From contig DAIBYH010000020.1 in NCBI GenBank assembly GCA_027424065.1, forward strand, positions 1-9,863: 9,863 bases of DNA, read 5' to 3'. The translations under genes were made by a program, and so were the position numbers. This document shows, piece after piece, positions 7,812 through 9,863 of the stretch. Positions within the stretch are counted from its first letter, which is position 1. Each line of letters begins with the position of its first letter. The notes under the pieces are model-generated. The model was given only the letters and a program-made list of their open reading frames with translations. It did not search any database and had not been told where the DNA came from. The stretch is from Candidatus Parcubacteria bacterium (GTDB taxonomy: Bacteria; Patescibacteriota; Minisyncoccia; UBA6257; 2-01-FULL-56-20).

Positions 7812-7889
7812 GCAAAATGGTCCTGTGGAAAACCGTTCCGTTCGGCATTTTTTCATATATGCGTGAAACCTTTTCTCCGTGGTAAACTG

Positions 7890-7897
7890 TATATAAA
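7890..7897 (+). promoter_or_regulatory. Candidate -10 of the transglycosylase gene
   Basis: TATATAAA, at 7890-7897, offers overlapping -10 boxes (TATATA or TATAAA) about 30 nt before the ATG at 7928. No clear -35 is present. The predicted short leader is strongly pyrimidine-rich (TCTTTTTTATTTTCCCTATC) and lacks a Shine-Dalgarno sequence. Confidence 0.4.
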
Positions 7898-7927
7898 GAG
7901 AGCGGTCTTTTTTATTTTCCCTATCCC

Positions 7928-9283
7928 ATGAGCATCTTCTCTCAAAATCATAAACGCATATTTGCGGCAGCGATCGTCCTCGCCGTGGTCGCATCACCGT
8001 TTCTCCGGTCCGGCGCGGCGCGGGCGCAGACTGCTTCCTCTGCTACGGCCAACACGCAGAGCATCGCGGCGCAGCAACAGGCGCTTGAAGCGCAGCTCCA
8101 GCAGCTCGAAGGACAGATCAACCAGTACGAAACGCAGATCGCGGCAGACGAACAGAAAGGCACCAGCCTGACGGCGGAGATCAACAAGCTCAATTCCGAG
8201 ATCGCCAAGGTGCAGCTCCAGATCAAGGCGACCAATATCACGCTCCAGGAGATCAACAGCCAGATCACTGCAACGGAATCGCAGATCACGATCACGGCCG
8301 GCGATATCACGAACAAGAAAAGCGCGATCGGCAACCTGCTCCAACGGCTCTATGAGGACGACCAAACGAGCGCCCTGGAATCCTTCGTCCAAAACCCGCG
8401 GCTCTCGGATCTCTGGGACCGGCTGCAGAACATCTCTCTTATGGAGACGAATCTGAGCGCGGATGTCACCGCGCTCGGCGCGCTTACGAACCAGCTCCAA
8501 ACCCAGGACCAGCAGCTTGCCGTATCAAAGACCGCGGCGACGAGCGCTCAGCTCTACGAAGCGGCGCAGGCGCAGCAGATCGTTGCCGCCAAACAACAGA
8601 AAAGCCAGATCCTTGCGGACACGAAAGGCCAGGAATCCGCCTACCAAACCCTCGTCGAAAAGACCAAACAAACAGCAGCGCAGATCCGCAATCAGATCTT
8701 CCAACTGCTCGGTGGCGGCCAGCTGACCTTCGAAGAAGCATATCAATATGCCAAACTCGCCTCTCAGGCGACCGGCGTGGATCCTGCGCTCATTCTCGCC
8801 GTGCTGGACCGCGAGTCCGCGCTCGGCCAGAACGTCGGCCAGTGCAGCTATAAGACCGCAATGAGTCCGTCGAACATTCCCATCTTCCTTAAGATCACCC
8901 GGCAGCTCGGCCTGGATCCGAATTCCATGATGGTCTCCTGTCCCAATTCCGACGGCGTCTACGGCGGCGCGATGGGACCGGCTCAGTTCGAGCCATCAAC
9001 CTGGGAACTCTATGCCTCGGGAATATCTTCCGTCACCGGCGACAATCCGCCGTCGCCCTGGAAGAACGCTGACGCTTTCGCCGCGACGGCGCTCTACCTG
9101 AAAGATGCCATGCAGGGCTGCGTTTCCCTGTACAGCACGACCCTCGCACAGGAACGCTGTACGGCGGCAAAATACTATGCCGGCGGCGGATGGCGGAACT
9201 ATCTCTGGACCTACGGTGAAGCGACCGTGGAACGGGCGCAGACCTTCACGCAGGACATTGCAACGATCACCAGCTCGTCATAA
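7928..9283 (+). CDS. Secreted coiled-coil lytic transglycosylase-like protein
   Basis: Predicted exported peptidoglycan-cleaving enzyme. Of 451 residues, 1-34 form a signal peptide (KR, hydrophobic IFAAAIVLAVVASPFL, then ARAQT, cleavage probably after ARA). Residues about 45-255 are a glutamine- and alanine-rich helical region with coiled-coil character, interrupted near 150-165 (ESFVQNPRLSDLWDR), as in the N-terminal domains of PcsB, CwlO and EnvC-type proteins. The C-terminal domain (about 265-440) resembles MltB-like transglycosylases: LDRESALGQNVG with the likely catalytic glutamate E296, GGAMGPAQFEPSTW (346-359), and PWKNADAFAATALYLKD (377-393). Four cysteines (306, 338, 398, 411) could form disulfides outside the membrane. 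It diverges from uvrB across a 276-bp spacer. Substrate and reaction type are inferred from the motifs; a muramidase would be the alternative. Confidence 0.85.
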   Translation: MSIFSQNHKRIFAAAIVLAVVASPFLRSGAARAQTASSATANTQSIAAQQQALEAQLQQLEGQINQYETQIAADEQKGTSLTAEINKLNSEIAKVQLQIKATNITLQEINSQITATESQITITAGDITNKKSAIGNLLQRLYEDDQTSALESFVQNPRLSDLWDRLQNISLMETNLSADVTALGALTNQLQTQDQQLAVSKTAATSAQLYEAAQAQQIVAAKQQKSQILADTKGQESAYQTLVEKTKQTAAQIRNQIFQLLGGGQLTFEEAYQYAKLASQATGVDPALILAVLDRESALGQNVGQCSYKTAMSPSNIPIFLKITRQLGLDPNSMMVSCPNSDGVYGGAMGPAQFEPSTWELYASGISSVTGDNPPSPWKNADAFAATALYLKDAMQGCVSLYSTTLAQERCTAAKYYAGGGWRNYLWTYGEATVERAQTFTQDIATITSSS

Positions 9284-9300
9284 CGATACCTCTCTCATTT

Positions 9301-9353
9301 TGTCATTCCGAGCCCTTCAGTGAAAATTCAGGGCAAGCGTGAGCGAGGCATCC
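9301..9353. repeat. Possible intergenic repeat element
   Basis: TGTCATTCCGAG at 9301-9312 and GCGTGAGCGAGGCATCC at 9337-9353 bracket a 5-bp hairpin (GCCCT 9312-9316, AGGGC 9330-9334). This resembles the common intergenic motif GTCATTCCGAGCGAAGCGAGGAATC found across bacteria. Only this copy is in the window. The rest of the 204-bp spacer (9284-9487) is AT-rich; just after the element, CTTTC/GAAAG with a GTTTTCC tail is at best a weak terminator for the transglycosylase gene. Confidence 0.3.
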
Positions 9354-9435
9354 TTTCTGCTCCGGAAAGTTTTCCCTGTTTTGCCCTGCACGCAAATCAG
9401 CAAGAAAACCATTTCCAACATTATACCTTGATGAT

Positions 9436-9444
9436 AGTATTGTT
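9436..9444 (+). promoter_or_regulatory. Candidate extended -10 before the last gene
   Basis: In the AT-rich stretch near 9430-9450 the plus strand reads TTGTTATATTC, giving the extended element TGT plus TATATT (5 of 6). The -35 is not convincing. The predicted leader is about 30-35 nt with no Shine-Dalgarno site before the ATG at 9488. Coordinates are approximate by a few bases. Confidence 0.4.
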
Positions 9445-9487
9445 ATATTCTTACGTCTCCGCAAAAAACGACTTCCCAATTCTATTT

Positions 9488-9863
9488 ATGGAAAAATTTA
9501 ATCCTGATCAAAAACTTCGAAGACCGGAATATCTTCCTCAATCGGAAGCAGAGTGGTTGGAAACTGGCAAGTTTAACGTTGAAACAATAGAGGTCAACGG
9601 AAAGAAGATAAGGTGTGCTCTAACGGAAGGAATCGAAGGAAATCCACTTGTTACTATGGCGGGCGGCATACCACGCGATCCCGAGCGGCGCAAAAAATTG
9701 CCGCTCATAAATAAATTGTATGGCCACCTTGCCATAAAACTGCTCAACGAGAACGAATCTGGTCTTTTATACAACCAACCGGCTACTGGCGGTTCAAGCG
9801 GCGAGTGGGAAAAGGAAACCATCCAAACTCGAACTAAAACACTCGCGGAAATATCGAAATATT
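9488..9863 (+). CDS. Probable alpha/beta-hydrolase-fold protein, 3' end outside window
   Basis: An open frame of 125 codons runs off the window end. It begins MEKFNPDQKLRRPEYLPQSE. The segment GNPLVTMAGGIPRDPERRKK fits the strand-and-oxyanion-loop start of an alpha/beta-hydrolase (a GG-x-P form in place of HG). SGLLYNQPATGGSSGEW then TIQTRTKTLAEI fits the following conserved strand, loop and helix. The nucleophile elbow (GxSxG) would lie beyond the window, so activity cannot be judged. Composition differs from its neighbours: 52 of 120 bases (43%) are G or C at 9541-9660, against 72 of 120 (60%) at 8041-8160. Six of eight isoleucine codons are ATA, whereas ATC dominates in the other genes. 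This suggests a different origin. The ATG is the first in frame and no Shine-Dalgarno sequence precedes it. Confidence 0.6.
   Translation, partial: MEKFNPDQKLRRPEYLPQSEAEWLETGKFNVETIEVNGKKIRCALTEGIEGNPLVTMAGGIPRDPERRKKLPLINKLYGHLAIKLLNENESGLLYNQPATGGSSGEWEKETIQTRTKTLAEISKY

Noticed and set aside
7837..7855. Hairpin CCG/CGG followed by TTTTTT as a plus-strand terminator
   Set aside because: The stem is only about 3-4 bp, and no rightward gene precedes it.

Overview
The window reads as a compact bacterial chromosome segment with a standard genetic code: TGA ends ychF, holB, uvrB and the 212-aa gene, and TAA ends gckA and the transglycosylase. The gene set, tight spacing, missing Shine-Dalgarno sites and protein style fit a fairly GC-rich Patescibacteria (CPR, Parcubacteria-like) genome. 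That assignment is inferred from protein character only; no rRNA or marker placement is possible here.

Layout. Positions 1-7651 are all transcribed leftward (minus strand). In transcription order these are: uvrB (7651-5612), overlapping holB by 4 nt (5615-4743); an unrecognised 212-aa gene (4621-3983) with its own promoter, ribosome binding site and terminator; ychF (3864-2842); gckA glycerate 2-kinase (2775-1489); and ppsA phosphoenolpyruvate synthase (1364 to beyond position 1, so the C-terminal part is missing). From 7928 the genes run rightward: a secreted coiled-coil plus lytic-transglycosylase protein (7928-9283), then after about 200 bp the start of an AT-richer gene, probably an alpha/beta-hydrolase (9488 to beyond the window end).

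The blocks are functionally loose: excision repair with the clamp loader, a translation-associated ATPase, and two lower-glycolysis enzymes. Glycerate kinase makes 2-phosphoglycerate, one enolase step from the product of PpsA. Most blocks look like separate transcription units. gckA has a perfect extended -10 (TGATATAAT) only 9 nt before its ATG; ychF has a similar but weaker arrangement and uvrB a weaker one still. These are predicted leaderless or near-leaderless mRNAs. In contrast, the 212-aa gene has a TTGACT-17-TATGGT promoter, a strong AGAGGAG ribosome binding site with a GTG start, and a perfect 10-1-10 palindrome upstream.

The most unusual structure is in the divergent uvrB/transglycosylase spacer (7652-7927). 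A minus-strand extended -10 (TGTTATAAT) is followed within about 20 nt by a 21-bp hairpin ending in a T-rich tract. Five of its pairs are G-U, so it folds fully only as minus-strand RNA. It could be a very short noncoding RNA, an attenuator for uvrB, or an insulating terminator. No mobile element, CRISPR array, tRNA or rRNA is visible, and I see no convincing wholly new multi-gene system.
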